In this document: positions 40,001 through 53,613 of the stretch, piece after piece | How positions within the stretch are numbered: position 1 is the first letter of the stretch | Layout of the letters: every line of letters starts with the position of its first letter | From: Stratiolaelaps scimitus | Lineage: Eukaryota > Arthropoda > Arachnida > Mesostigmata > Laelapidae | NCBI GenBank assembly: GCA_019614645.1 | Contig: JABWDB010000002.1 | Coordinates: 21,751,501 to 21,815,500, forward strand | DNA: 64,000 nt | Direction of reading: 5' to 3' | The notes under the pieces: model-generated | What the model saw: the letters and a program-made list of their open reading frames with translations, nothing else | Database searches by the model: none | What the model was told of the DNA's origin: nothing | Program-made: the position numbers and the translations under genes

Positions 40001-42974
40001 GCCCTATCACTGCTGAGCTGCTAGACATACCTACACCAGCACACCGTGGCCATCTATCGACGTCAGGCAAAGCCATGCTATACAATAACAACAACAGCAA
40101 CAACAACAAAAAAAAAAGAGCAGGCTACACCACGCAACAAGAGAAGAGCCGTTCGTGTGAGCATGAGCCAGTGCAGACGAGGGCGAACTTCATTTCGAGT
40201 CAATGAGGCGTCCTCGAGTTTCACCCAGGTTTTGCTCTCACTTGGCCGGCTGGGGGCAGGGCGGATAACAACGGCAACAGTGTACTTTGAGCACGAGAAC
40301 ATCACTGCCATCGCTACTATCGCCTGCCCCACGCCAAGAATTCATGTATATATACACACACATATATAGTATAAGGACAGACAACAGCCCCGCTTCTCTC
40401 GCATATATCCGCAGAAGAAGAGGCTGTATAGAGTCCGCCGGACTCTGAAAACACGATAATCGCCCACGATCCATGCACGCAACAACAACACAACACGACA
40501 ACGGACTTAGCTGTTAGCTGCGCTGGCTAGCTGCATTTCGATGGCACATCTCGACTGCGTGCACCAGCGTGTTACGCATGCGGTCGTTTTTATGTACGGC
40601 AGTGTCCACTCTCTGCTCGAACATACATCTACTGTCCGCGAAACATTCGAGAATGAGCAACGAAACGACATTACCTGCTTCTTTGCTTGCCTGCCGGTTA
40701 TATGTCAGGGATAGGTGTATTAATAATATATATCGTTGAAGGGATTATCGTCAGGGTAGATGTAGAAATGGAAAGGCATAGAAAAAGAATCACGTTAGTT
40801 CATTGACACTCGCCAACATGTTGATAATAATGACAAATACCTGTGCAGGGAATGTGAAGCTGGTGAATTTGGCATTCATTGACGGTGGATGCGAAATGCA
40901 GAGGCATATATGTACATTCAAGGAGTGCATCAGCCAACTGCAACAAGCCTTAGGTATAAAGGTCTACTCGTAAGAGACGATGATCATGACGGCGATGAAC
41001 GGTTTCCCTACCGCGGATGATGAGAGCCGTCTAACCTTATAATATTAGGCTTACTTAGTCCGCAGTCATATGTCGTGAACGACACGTGAGTCATAATCCA
41101 GGATATGATTGACAACAAGCCGGCCGCGTACAAGCGATAACCACCATCCACTCGTTGTCTGCCTGCTCTAGCCAAATGTCAGCAGCTATCCACATGGCTG
41201 TGTCTGGTGACAATAGCGATTAGATTATGCACTGCCCCAGCAAACAAGCAGTAGTAGTAGTAACGTTATTGCTGGTGGCAGCGTTCGTCGAAGAATGGAG
41301 GATCTTCTTCTGGATTTGCACCGTATCAGCGGTTCTCACCACCGACTGTGGGATCCGACATCATCGTCGTCGTCGTCGTCTTGGAAAGGGCGGGACAATG
41401 CCTCGTTTCAATGACCGCCCGTCAGACTTTCCGAGCGTTTCACTTCACCCACACCCCTCCGCCTACCGTGACCAACGCACAAACGATGCTCACTGACCAA
41501 AGCAACCTCGTCGGTCGCAAACCAAACATCCACCACGACTAGTGGCGGCACTTCTACTTTCAATAAGTAGAACACCTCTGCCGTCCTTTGTGTCGAGATC
41601 CCGAATTAGTTTTTATCCCGTTGGCGGTGGCAATGGGCCACTTCGGTGGTGGCGGCATCTGCGAGTTTTCGAGTGGATGTCGCGACGACCTACACAGGCA
41701 GGAACTGGAGATCGGGGGAAGTCCGTGAGGAGTTTGCCGGTCTACGACGACGACGACAATAACAACGAGAACAGCAACGACAACAACACATGAGGCCTAC
41801 TCATTCCAATGCACTTATTCCTTCAGAAGGAAATGCGAACGTTTGTCGTAAGCACTTCGTCGTTTTGGCGCGTTCCGTCCAACGGACTCCGGACTCGGCC
41901 TTTTGCTCCGCTCTGCTATCTACTACAACAGCTCAACGAACTCAACGAAGTTGGTCATCGCGTTGCCGCGTTGCGCGCATCACATCCATCTCGGTTAGTG
42001 TCGGTGCCAATCGACGCGAAATGCGTTTTTCGAACTCAACTCGGCAGGACTTACCGTCGAAAGATCGAAGCAAGGCGTCCAAGTGCGGCGGGCGGCGGCG
42101 GCGGCGGTTGCAGAGACATCGTCAGCGCCCACGTCTCAGCAGTGGACGACAGCTCACTAGCTCGCTCTGTTCTCTACCCCCGGGTCTCATCAACACTAAC
42201 ACTAAACAGCAGCCTTCGAGTAAAGAAAGTCAACGACACTTTCTCAAATTTTCGTCGCTCTAACTCTGGCAAATGTGAGAGAAGGAAGGTTGGCCGGCGA
42301 TCCAGCGGGGGCCGGCCCAGGGTTACACGGAATGAACGGGTGGAGATGGGCTTTCCATAGGAGAAAGTGGAGGTGCGGCCGTTTCTCGCTCTTGTTCGTT
42401 CGTTCGTTTACTATGAGTGTGTTCACAGTGTCTGCAAGTGATGAGTGTGACTGTGTGTGTGTGTGCATATATCGGCTGTCTGTTGTCCCTCTGCTTTCTT
42501 CTCTCTGTGTGACTCTCCTGCAAATTTGTCGAGTTTGCTGCGCCATCCTCAACGAGTCTTATCTTTGTCACCCTTAGTTAGCGAGAGCGGATAGGCCGAG
42601 CAGAGTAGGTGGTAGTGTCAGCAGACGCCGTTAGAGCTCTAGCGCTCCATCGTATGCAGATACTACCCAGTGCTTGGGGCGCGGGCGGGCACTTGCATAG
42701 TCTTCAAAAAATTGGGGTTCCGGAACCCTCTGCGGGGGATCTGAGAGTGCGTGAGAGAAAGGAAATTCAGAGCAGCAGGCGACAGATAGGGCGGGGGAGG
42801 CTACGTAAACACGTAATGCACGATGAGACGAATCGTTGCCCTTCTCGCCCAGCAGAAAGCCCCCGAATCAGGGGGTCAGGTTACTGGCCTCTACTACCAT
42901 AGTGCAACTACAACTACTACCGCTTCAACAAGTACTTAACCTCCCCTCTGCTTGTTGAACTCGACGCGTTGCAG
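34001..42974. other. region upstream of exon A; missing 5' exon(s) not located
   Basis: Exon A needs an upstream exon ending in phase 1, but I could not identify one. The nearest sizeable frame is 41809-42360 (183 codons), a fairly balanced translation that ends with a stop 614 bases before exon A. A second long frame (41790-42263) overlaps it, so chance is a fair explanation. Tetranucleotide runs lie at about 36404-36440 and 36643-36662, GGC/GGT runs at 36510-36550 and a poly-G at about 36297-36308. No promoter was identified. Confidence 0.5.
38347..38383. repeat. palindrome around a TA tract (CGGCT...AGCCG)
   Basis: AGAATATA through TATATTCT (38353-38376) is a full palindrome. It is flanked by CGGCT (38347-38351) and AGCCG (38379-38383), with one or two unpaired bases between. 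Just after it, ctaaagccg(a/c)tcg occurs twice in tandem (about 38375-38402), so part of the right arm is duplicated. Confidence 0.4.
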
Positions 42975-43211
42975 GCAAGCCGGCGGTTCCTGTTCACTGC
43001 ATTGTGGAGCTGAGCAGCAGTGCGACCGGAAGCTGGCGGGACTCGCCCGCTCCCGCGACCCCGTCCGCTGTTGGACTACTGACGCACGCGGAGAATCGCG
43101 TCGTGACGGATGGCTACGCCATCGTGCCGGCGAATACTCCACTTATTAACCTCGTGCCGATCGCTCTCGAAAAGCTGGGCGTTTACAGCGAAACCACCGC
43201 GCCAGCTAAAG
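42975..43211 (+). CDS. dve: dve/SATB-like transcription factor, internal exon A (first half of ULD domain)
   Basis: The exon encodes 78 complete codons. It opens with KPAVPVHCIVE and ends with TDGYAIV, NTPLINLVPIALEKLG and TTAPAKG. These match, from memory, the start of the ULD oligomerisation domain of SATB1 (LPIFCVVE, then LFNQLIEMALLSLGYS, then AQAKG) and of insect Dve. Family members are nuclear homeodomain regulators that self-associate through this domain. The left edge is the acceptor gcag|gc at 42974/42975, because an in-frame stop (TGA at 42956) lies just upstream and the homology starts at once. The first two bases complete a codon begun in an unseen upstream exon. The right edge is aaag|gtatgt, phase 1. 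Between the VE and HAE anchors there are about 18 extra residues rich in Ser, Ala and Pro that SATB1 seems to lack. Family assignment is firm; orthology to dve rather than another SATB-class gene is less certain. Confidence 0.9.
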
Positions 43212-43452
43212 GTATGTGTGTGTGTGCATATGCTTAGACGTTGTAATCACATTCATATAAAGATAATAGGAAGATCAATAATGATTATTTGGCATATCCG
43301 TTTGAATAAAAAGTGCTATAGTATTGTTCAAATTGTAATAATTCCTGGCAAAAAAAATCTTAATACTGAACAATATGTGACGTCTACAAAGTACGCCTCA
43401 ATTAGGTGTTGGCGAAGCTCACCTAAACCGATTCATATGAGAAAAATCATTC

Positions 43453-43475
43453 ACATATATATATATATATATATA
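43453..43475. repeat. (TA)n microsatellite just inside the giant intron
   Basis: This pure TA run of about 11 units lies about 240 bases after the exon A donor. Confidence 0.8.
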
Positions 43476-46162
43476 ATCGAGGAAAAATGAAGACGCTAAA
43501 CAGTGTCGTCCTCAAACATATCGCTCGAATCGGCGGGCTAGCGCCCAACGCAGTGACGCCGAACTGGATGATGGCATCGGCGTCGGCTGCGCCTGCCATT
43601 TCGGAGGCGTATCTCGCCAGCGTCGGTGTAACATTAGTGTCAGCATTCAGGGCTGAAATCGGATGCTTGACAAGGTTTTGCCAGTGGCGATAATACTTCT
43701 ACTTCTGATCGGACTGCTGCTGAGGCTGCTGCTGCTGCCGCCGCCGCCACAGCTGGCTATAGTGGTGCGGGGGCGTAGGAGTTGGGGTCCGCAATGGGAC
43801 TAGTGGCTCCATGACATAGCTACGTGCTGCCTAGCTCTGCCTCCGGTAGCTCGAGTCGGGCTGGAGCTCATCGACGCAGCAGCTTGAGCAATGGCTGCCG
43901 CTGCCGCAGCCGCTGCTGCTGCTGCTACTACCGGTTCGAGGGGATTAAAGCGAACATGGAAAGATGAAGAGATTATGTCGCTTGCTTTCCCTCCTGCAGC
44001 GACTAGCTAGCTAGCCATCTAGCTGCTTGCGTGCTACGTCGGCGTCGGGCTCGGCTGCTCAGTCCCGGGCCAGGCCCCGCCTCGGCCTCGGCCTCGCTCG
44101 ACTCGGCTGGCTCAGAAGCTGGCCACGCATCTCGACAGGCTCGCTTGATCTCCCTCTTTTCGTGCTGATGCCTCCACCACTGCTGTTGAATTCTTGTGCG
44201 ACGCTTGCGTCCGTCGGCCGCTGTTCGCTTGGTTGGTTGGTTCGTTGGTTGGTCAGTGAAACGGCTGAACAGCTCTCCTCTGGACGGTGGGCCACGGTTG
44301 GGTGTCCTCGCAAGCGTTTCCCTGCGTGAAAACCTGACTGCCTGACTTCATCGTCGCCGTTGTCGTTCTCGTCGTCGGCTAGATGGCTGCTGTCCAAGAA
44401 GGCTCTTCGGCTAAGTCCTACGAATTCTGCCGTCGCATCCGCCTGATCCGCTATTGGTACTGGCGGGTACCAGCGGCCTCATCCGTGCGTCGGCCTGATG
44501 GCCGTTCAGTGGTGGGTGATCTATGCCGGGCTTCGGCATCGGAATCAGCGATGTAAAGTGAGCAGGTCCGCGAGAAGAAATAGGATGCAAAAGATAAAGC
44601 GTGAAGAGATTAAGAGGGACCATGATCCACCGGTCAGGTCCAGACGCTCGAAACTGGCACAGGTAGAGCCCAATGAGAAATCATCAAGTTATCGTCAATA
44701 ATAAATAGCCTCTATAGCTCCGTTATTGAGGTAAATGTTCTGCAATAATAATATGTATTGTAAGATGAGAATATCCGATGATCATAATAATAATAATACT
44801 GCTAATGGTGATGATGAACCGCAAAACATGGGTTAATTGTAACGAAGCTCTTTCTGCCGATGTGAAAGGCTGAGAGAGGGAGAGAGAGAGAGAGATGTGA
44901 AAAACTATAATAATATGACCGTGGGTGGTAGCAAAATGATAGATTCGTGGACGTCTTAAGTGAGGAATTATCTCGCAGAAAGGGTAGCGAAGCAGTCGAA
45001 ATAACAACAGCCCCTAATCAATCGGACCAATCTGGATGGGAACAGACGCTCGAATGCTCCGAAACGGCCGTGTCTAACTCTCTGGCTACAAGCCGTAGGC
45101 GGCTTTATCCCTGGAGGAGGATTAGAAGATAAAGATAATCCGGTTCAAGAGAAAGAAAAGTGTAACGGCTCTATGCAGCATTCGGTTGTGGTCCGAGGCT
45201 GAACACCGACGTCAGACGTTGCCAATCGTTGCTGAGCCCAAAACAAAGCAGATTTGTCTGTCGTCCGGTTATATTGTACAAATACGTGTTCCGCTGTAGA
45301 TTCTACACGACATTTATGTTTCCTTCGAAAAATAACAGCACGCACTTACAGTTCGAGAATACACGTGACGTCTAACAACATCACACAGCATATAAAATCT
45401 CACATTTCGAACATGGGTCTTGCCGAGAAATAAGCTGGACTGGCAGCAATCGTAATAATGCTTTTTATTGACAATAAACAGAATGTCGGATTGTGCAAAC
45501 GATATTGACAAGCACAATTAGATGCTGGGTTGAGTCGGCTTTGGCGGATGATACCGTTGGTGCCTACGATGCTCCATGTCTCCAAGTACAATAGTTAGCT
45601 CGCCCGCGGTTCGCTGGGCAATTTCTAAAAGAAAAAACAAATGAAGAAATGGGCGCTACTTGAGCGCCGTGGTAGGCGCGCTGTAGGGACGTTTCTAGGT
45701 CTGTCTAGAGCTTTCAACTGACGCCGCTGTTGCTGCTGGCGCTCAAAAGCCAACGAGGATCGACCTTAGCTCCAAATCCTCTGGGACGGACGAACTGACG
45801 TTCGCAGTTCCCGTTCTAAGTCGGCATCGTCATACCGTCCTATCAATAGTGTTCATCTTGTTGATTTGACATCGGCGTTCGAGCACCAGCTGCCGGTGCT
45901 GGCTCCTCATTCGTGTTGCCGTCACACACGCTAGCACACACGCACACACACGTATATACAGATATGGCAGGCTGTGTATGGCGTACCATTGACATATAGA
46001 GGTATAGCGTAAGGCCGAATCCTTGCTGCTGCCGCTGCCGCCGTCCCTTTGCTCCTGACCGGCAGGATCTGGTGTGATTTGGCCAATGGGGAATTTGACC
46101 GAACCGGCTTTGTTTGCTCGCGATGAGCTGTTCTTTTGAGGTTAGCGAGCGCGAGTATCAGC

Positions 46163-46191
46163 AGAAGTGGCAGCAGCAGCAGCAGCAACAG
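46163..46191. repeat. (CAG)n microsatellite in the giant intron
   Basis: CAG units end in CAACAGCTGCC. No coding use is seen. Confidence 0.75.
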
Positions 46192-48479
46192 CTGCCGCCA
46201 AGCGGCCGCACGGGCCTGTGATCGAGGAAGCGAGGCAACGAGCTCAACTTGGCCGACCCAGTGAGTGCCTTAGTGAATCGTTGGTCTCAAAGCGCTGAGC
46301 CGAACGCGCAGTGCAACCGGGGGTCTGTCTATACAACTCTATGACTACGCCTCGGTACTTTGGTCCGAAACAGGCTTTGAGAACACCACTTGTGAGCTGT
46401 TGCTGCTGCTGCAGCCGCACAGATTCGCTGAGTCGAGCCTCCAAGCGTCGTCCGCTGGGAGGCGGGATTCGTACTCGTCTATATGTTCATGTATATGCGA
46501 TAGATGTACTCACCCGTTGGTTCGTAGGTCGGTCGGTCGATCGCTGCGTCTTTTTTTTGTCTCTCTTTGCTTGCGCCCGACAACTATATGCTCTACTGTT
46601 ACTACGCACGCGAGGTATCGGTGTGAGTCAACGACATGTTTCTAAGCCTGGCCGGGTGCCAGTTGCCCTACCCACAACCTCTGCTCATCCGGTGCTGGGC
46701 GTATGTAAGCCCGTGGCCTGTCCGTCTACCTACGTCGGGATGGTGGGACCAAGAGAGGCAAGGGGTGGCCAGGACCTCTCTCTCTCTCTCTCTCCTGCTT
46801 GTCCTTCTTGTCCGCTACGCAAAAACGCATTCACTGCAGCTATCTCATCGCTACCGTTGCCGCAGTAGCCGACGCCTTCCCCACAATGACAGTCAGCCAG
46901 CCTGCCTACTCAGTTCGTATTGTGCACGGTGCTGCCCCATTATCCCAGGGCATCGGGGCCGACTGCAAGCGGCCTGCTGAGAGGCCAATGCCTATCGACG
47001 CCTATCGTAAGCATATAGAGGAACACGAGGAGGTGCGTACGGCCGCTGCTGCTTTGGCGGGGTCTACAACCACCACCGTGATGGATTATGCCCCGCCTCG
47101 ATAGCGATAACAACAACAACTGCTGTTGGTCTTCAGCGCTCCGGGCTTTACAGCACTATTGTACGAGTGTACTGTGGTAGCGGCGGCAGCAGCAGAGGCA
47201 AACGCAGCACCAGGCAAAACCTAGCCAAAGCGCAGCCAGCTTGACCCAACGCCCACAGCAACAAAACAACAGAACAAAGCAAACGAGTCGAGCAGTTCGT
47301 CACTTCGTATCACGTTCGTCAAATTAAACTCTGTCAAGGCAGATAGCTATGTAACTCGAAATCGTGCCAGTGACAACAACACCACCACCGATTATAACAA
47401 CAACAGAAGGAGGAGCAGCGAGACAAATCGTCACCACGATCACACCGGTCCGGACACCGGCAGCCTGCGTATCTCTATGTTTGTCTGTTTGTCTATCTAT
47501 AATCACTCTAGGTCTCTTTGGCGATCTGTTCTTAGGTGTATGGCCAATGGCGGCAATGAGTGCGGGACGAATACACCACGCCTATGTGATCCGACCCCAT
47601 CCGACATCGTAGTGAGCCAAGTGGTATTAGGCCGTGTCAAAAAACATTCGAAAAACTCGGTGATATCGGTAGTACGGGGCTGTAGGGCTGCGAGCAGCGG
47701 GTGTGTATGCAGATGACAGCGGTTGCTCGGAGAGACGAACTCGGAGTAATCGGGCCCTACCGGCCCCAGGTGGCTGCATCAGGGATTGTTATACGTACTG
47801 GTCGAAACAGCAGCAGTAACAGCTGTAGTGGCGAACCTTTGTGGCCCTGCAGGTTAGCCTATTAAGCTTGTGCGCAATAAACGAGTAAAATTGATTGACT
47901 TAAATTTATCGATCTTGTCCACGGTTTGACGCCGCCACGCTCGATGACAGCAGCAGAGGCGGCGCCCGCTGGCTCTGGTAGGAAAACGGAAAATCTCCAT
48001 CCCTACCAGTTGATTGAGTAGCAGATCGATCGGACAGCACAAATATGACCGGCTGTAGACAGAGAGATAAAGTAACCGCGGCAGTATGAAGTCGTATGAT
48101 ACGCTACCATCAGGAGGGCATGATCTAGTCCAAACGGACTCCCGAGCAAAACTATCCCTCATTGTAACTTCCACATAGATCTTGTATGGAATTATCCACC
48201 GTATGCTTATCTATCATTGATCTCGTCAACTACCGCCGTTCTCACCATCTCGCCACTGCCCTATATGCCGCCACATATAGGTATCTATAGGATTCACCGG
48301 CACATTATATGGGCAGTAAATACTCACATTGTTCGTTTATATGAATGTCGACCTGTTCGCCTCTCGGTATGTCCGTGTATCAATCCGAATGTAGCCCGAG
48401 AGAGAGAGAGATTGTGTGGATGGAGTTGGCTGCATTATGACCACCACCACTACTACTACTTGTGACGAGAATATGACGC

Positions 48480-51350
48480 GCCCGGACGCTCCCGAGGGCA
48501 ATCCTCCCGACGGACCGACCGACCGACAGGCAGCCAGCCAGCCAGGCAGACAGTGACGCCCATGAGGCTAGCTGGTTTAGGGAAAGCCGCCAGCGCCACA
48601 GAGCGCGGTGGAATGGCTAGCTTATCCGTGGTATACAAGGGGCCTATGCTTCGGGGTTCACTTGGGGGATTTTAGTGGGGCTGCTTAGGGGAGTGGTATG
48701 CTCAGCATGGGAGGATTCGGGGTTTTTTTTGGGGCCGAGCGATCCCCTAGTTTCTCCAATCCGTCCCTCTATCCAAAGCCGCTGCTGTTAAGAGGGGGAC
48801 AGCGTTGGAAACGAAGCGGCTAGGGATGGTAAATGGGGCTGGCCGCTACCGGGGTCTTAAGCTCTTTTTCGTACTTTAATCTCTCTGGCCGAAAGGGCTG
48901 GCCCTTCCCTTTGCCAGCGGCCCGGCACGCAGGCGGACAGGCGGACCGACAGCAGACCCTTGAACGCGACGCTGCTTGGGTCTGCTTCAGCATTTTCCGC
49001 TGCCAGATCCCACTCTCGTAGACACCCCCCCCCTATTCTTGGATCCCTCTCGGCCTGTCTCCTTTGGACTACCCCCGCCCGGCGTCCCCGGCCCCTTTCG
49101 TTCGTCCCCACAACATCTCTACCCTTACCCTCCTCGGGTAAAACCGGCCGCCGCTGCGTAGCCTCAATGCAACGCTGCTCGCTGTCTAATCCGCTACGGC
49201 CACCGCTCTTTGCCATCTCCGGACTGCTGCAATGCAGCTCTGACCATCGACTGTGGCACCATCGGCACTGAGTGCCACCAAACTATTGAGCGGCGCGGTG
49301 GATAGCAACCCCTCACATTATCCAGGCTACCCCATTGCTCAAGCACCCCAGGCTAGCCCTCCATCGGCAACCTTCATCTCGGAAGCCGCCGCCGCCGCCG
49401 ATTTTAGTCCCCCTTAGCATGAGCAGAACCAGCCGCCGATGTAAGAAGTCGGGGTCTACTGCCGAATTCAAAAGGCGCGCTTGAGGCAGCACGGTCGCGA
49501 CGGATTTCCTGACGTCTTCGCAACGAACATTAACGGGTTGTGCATTGCCCACTCACTCAGTCACTACAATGGAAACATAAATGTTCTCCTATATAAAACG
49601 ATTGGCGTAAATTGGGGATGGGAGACCGCATGGACGACCGTAGCTAGAACCAATCTAGAACATTCCCTGGCCTGATTGTGGAAGACCTTGTTCCTGCTGC
49701 TATATATTGATATCTATGTACCACAAGTGTAGTTGAATACAAGCGCCACAAGGGATACGTAGAACGATGCAATTGCATGTGGTGGACGCATCTCTATATC
49801 ATGAGAGCCACTTCTGCTACAGTGTGCTCTTGGTTATACGCCCACTGTTGATAGATACGTGTGCTTACCGTCCACCGCCGTAAGCAGCGGGAGCAACTGC
49901 AGTAGCAACTGGGTGCAGTTGGAGATTCACTTGGCAGCCTGTTTAGGCTAGTGGACATGAGTGCGCTCAGTGGGTCGACCGAACCATGCAACATAGCTAG
50001 TACTGCACTCGTATATAGTTGGGGAGAAACAGAGGAGCCAGTTGGGGTCTGTGGCAGCGTGGAACATGCTAACTTAGTTGGAATTTCATGCAAGCACATT
50101 ACACCTCAGTCCCCCCTAGTGTTCATATATCGTCCGGTGGTCTTCGGATATTATGACTTCGGAAGTGCGCGGCGTACGACGACCGCACCAGTTTGAATTT
50201 CTCTGGGCCCCGTCTGTTCATGGCGGCCAACTCCTCTCTCTCTCTCTGGCGTTTGTCTTTAGCGACCAACGATAGGAACATCAAGCCATAGTGGACTATA
50301 GCCGCGTGGCGTACATTGCCTTGTCAATGATTCGCAGTGCGTCGCACGATGCTTGCACCCGACTGAGAGCTAAGTGCTACCATTATGTGCACTCATGTTT
50401 TGCTCTAGCGCGCTGCTTCATCTTGGAAAATGTACGTCCGGCGGGGATTTTTCATTGAAGTAGTAGTAATAACGATTTAGACCTTGGAGCTGAACTGTTA
50501 CGGATTGCTCAGCTAGAAAATATCATATTATCATATCGTCTCGTGCACCGATTCCACATTACGATCTATAGCCACAATGGCACCATCCGCATGAAGCATG
50601 GTAACACCGATGGCAGCAGCAGCAGCAGTGCCGCCACAATGAGTAGCAGTGTCAAGCCAATGGCCGACCCGAAAGCACGCAGGCTTTCAAAGGGAGCTAG
50701 CTAGGCTAGACCAGCCGAGGCTGTCGAGGCTGGCAGGCGGGCAGTCGCCGACGCGGCCGCCGCCGCCACCGGCTTAGGGGGACAGCCGCCATCTACATCC
50801 ACATCAAGTAGTGTGCGGGAATTGGGACGGGGATGGCGGCGTGCTGGGATGAACGCCGCTGAACGAAACGGGGACGCTTTAGTAAATTCGCGCCCCGATC
50901 CAACCCCCGCGGCCCGAACCGCCCTTTATCCCCTGCCATCAGTCCCCCTGGTTGCCCCCACAGCATATATTCCCTAAAATCCCCCCTCAAAAACCCGCGC
51001 GCAGCCGCCCTCGGCTAAAAGAGGATTATCCCTGTTTGTCCCTGGGGCCAAACGCTGCGACGGTGCGAGGTAGCGAGGTCCCCCGACGCGTTGCAGACGT
51101 GGCAGCGGGCGCCGCCGCTGCTCAAGGGGAATGCTAGCTGGCAGTGGCTCTCAGACTACGGTGGGTGGCTACGATGTTCCCGCCACAGCAGGACGGTCCT
51201 TGCTGCTGCCGGCCCTTCGCGCGGTGCCAGCCTAGCCCAGGCCGGGAAAAAGGATAGGGCGGAACGCTACGAGGGGATGCAACGGGACATTCGGGGAGAT
51301 CCGTGGCGCGGGGGGAGGGGGGTATTCTACTTTAAAAATGCTTAATCCAG
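48480..51350. other. GC-rich stretch with many G and C runs inside the giant intron
   Basis: Blocks of GGGG/CCCC are frequent at 48640-49100 and again at 50750-51330, unlike the AT-richer flanks. A tetranucleotide patch (CGAC/CAGC, about 48515-48555) opens it. The short open frames look compositional. The cause could be a diverged repeat family, a CpG-rich regulatory region or local base bias; nothing here decides. Confidence 0.4.
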
Positions 51351-53591
51351 CGATGGAAGCAGCAGCCCGACAGAGAGGAGGAACGAACAGACAGGCAACG
51401 TGAGAGTGGGCGACTTAACATAGGGTAAAGACAGAGGGAGACTTGCAGGAGAGGCAATGGCTAACGATGGCTAGACCAACATGGACATCAGCGACGGATA
51501 TAGACACACTCAGGGTGGACAAACACGCGCACGACACCACGACACGATAGCCTGTCGGTCTGTATACACAGACAGACAAGGCCGATAGCACGCGTTTACG
51601 TACGCGTTTACGTGAATAAATAATAAATAGATAGAACAGCAGCAGCATACTGGAAATTTTGATTCGATTTGTCTAATGGCTTTGATGGTGAGTGGTGACG
51701 AGTGACACAATCCATTAAAAAGTCCTATACAGAACATGCTTGTACTTGTAAGAACTGCGAAATTGTAGTTGATCGATATACCATACAATGACAACGGTGA
51801 TGATACGCGCCTGATGAAGAAAAATATTTGTGGAAAGTTGAGTTGAGACATATTGCCAACGATTGACACATAAAGCCATACTCCGCTTTACGAGAGAAGT
51901 TCATTCGTATGATATACATATGTACTGTATAGCGATGCAGTTGGAATTACAGATGAGTTCGACAGGCGTCTAATGAAATCTTGGGCAACAACTCTTGCGA
52001 ATGAGTCTCTCAACAAATTGCATATCGATGGATGACTTGATATAATAGAAGTCGATACGATTATATCGTACATAGTAATCGATTGAATCATGAGTAGGGT
52101 AGACGAGTGACCTGTGCATCGGTGGCTTCAATAGTGAAGACATGGCTAATGCCTGATGAAGAGGCTCGCTGAAGTATCATATCGATCTATATCACAGTTC
52201 CTGTGTACTAGTCTGTCATCATTTTCTTCTCGGCCCTCCTTCGGCCTCTGCTCTTCGCGGTTTCCGTGTCGAGCTGTTTCGCTCTTGGCCACCGCGAATC
52301 GAGAGTCCGACAAAGATGTCAACGAAACTTCGGACCAGCGACGAAGATGACATTTGGCGTGTGCGGGCGCCGTCTCCTACGCAGACAGCACTGACGACGA
52401 GGAGATGACGTTGACATCTAATTACTCAAAAAGTGAGAAATCGAATGGAAAAAGGAAAATACGACAGCAGCGAACGAATGGTCGACATCGGCCCCGCTGT
52501 CCCGCTCTCTGCTCGCGAGTGCTGACCGGACGGAGCGGAGGCAGGTTCATCTTCCTGTGGAACATGGCCCCCTTTTACCGCATCAACAGTCGTCGTCGTC
52601 GTCGCCGCTGTTGTCATCACAACCATCAGCATCAGACTCATAACCAGAGCAGCAGCAGCAGCATGAGAACTACCAATAGTTCTTCAAGCATGTCTACCTA
52701 CCCACCTATTTGCCTGTCTTTCGACCGAGCCCTCCGTCGGTGTGTGAATCTCTCCCGTTCTCTCTGTCCTTGCCTTTCCCGCTCGGTGACTCTCCCATTT
52801 GTTCGCTATTCAGCACCGAACACTGGTGTGGGTGAACGAACGACTGAGATTTACATGAAGATCGAAAATGGGTCTGTCCTCTTCGACAACAAGCATCTTG
52901 GGCATTGCTCCGACGTCAGCCGTCACAGAACACCAGCCTTGAGCAAGAACAAGTCTATCTGATATACGGCATTAGGATTGTACGCAGACGACGGCGCGGT
53001 CGTATACGCTTGGTCTCAAAGTCGACACCCACATCGACATCTATCACTGGCCGAACGATGATACCTCTAGAACCGTGCCGTATTGTGCCCGTACGATGAT
53101 CAGCATGTCCTAGGAAGGTTGCATTGATCGTTGAGCAACGCAGGGCTATCGCGAGTAGCGATTCCCCTGGCGTCACGATTTTCTTGATTTCTCTCTTTTT
53201 CATCATTGTCATCATCGTAATTCTGAGCCTCGTCGTCGTAGGACCACGAGGTATGATGAGCGTGAAAAATAAGACGAAAGCCAGCTCGCGGCGGCGCAAA
53301 CGCGAGACGGCACGCGCTGTGCGTCCATGCAGGAGCCCCATGCGCGTCGATTGCCGCAGTTATAGCTAATACCTGATTCGCGTCCACATCCTCACCCGCG
53401 CTTACTCACGCTGGCGGTAGCACTGGTGCTTCTCTGGTCTGCTTCGATGAAGGCGAGGTGGCGGCGGATAGCAAAGAGAGGGTCTAGCAGTTAGCATTTA
53501 GCACTCTTTGGTGCGTTCTCTCTCTTTGTTTCTCTCTGTCACTGTTCCGGTCTAACTCGTAGGTTTTTCCGTCGGCCTCATCTCAATTCGC

Positions 53592-53613
53592 GCTGCTGCT
53601 GCTGCTGCTGCTG
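53592..53613. repeat. (CTG)n microsatellite in the giant intron
   Basis: This is a pure CTG run of about 7 units; the - strand gives a poly-Gln stub without further domain. Confidence 0.75.

Noticed and set aside
40424..40447. Small palindrome AGAGTCCGCCGGACTCT
   Set aside because: Too short and isolated to support a function.
41809..42360. 183-codon frame just upstream of exon A as the dve N-terminus
   Set aside because: It ends in a stop without a phase-1 donor, overlaps another long frame, and shows no Dve-like motif; it is left only as a remark.
43321..43376. Inverted repeat TATTGTTCA / TGAACAATA in the first part of the giant intron
   Set aside because: Only about 9 pairs with a loop of over 30 bases in AT-rich DNA; expected by chance.
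52354..52962. 202-codon frame (+) beginning with an acidic-basic stretch
   Set aside because: The start is not ATG, the middle is Arg/His/Ser repeat-like, and there is no family resemblance.
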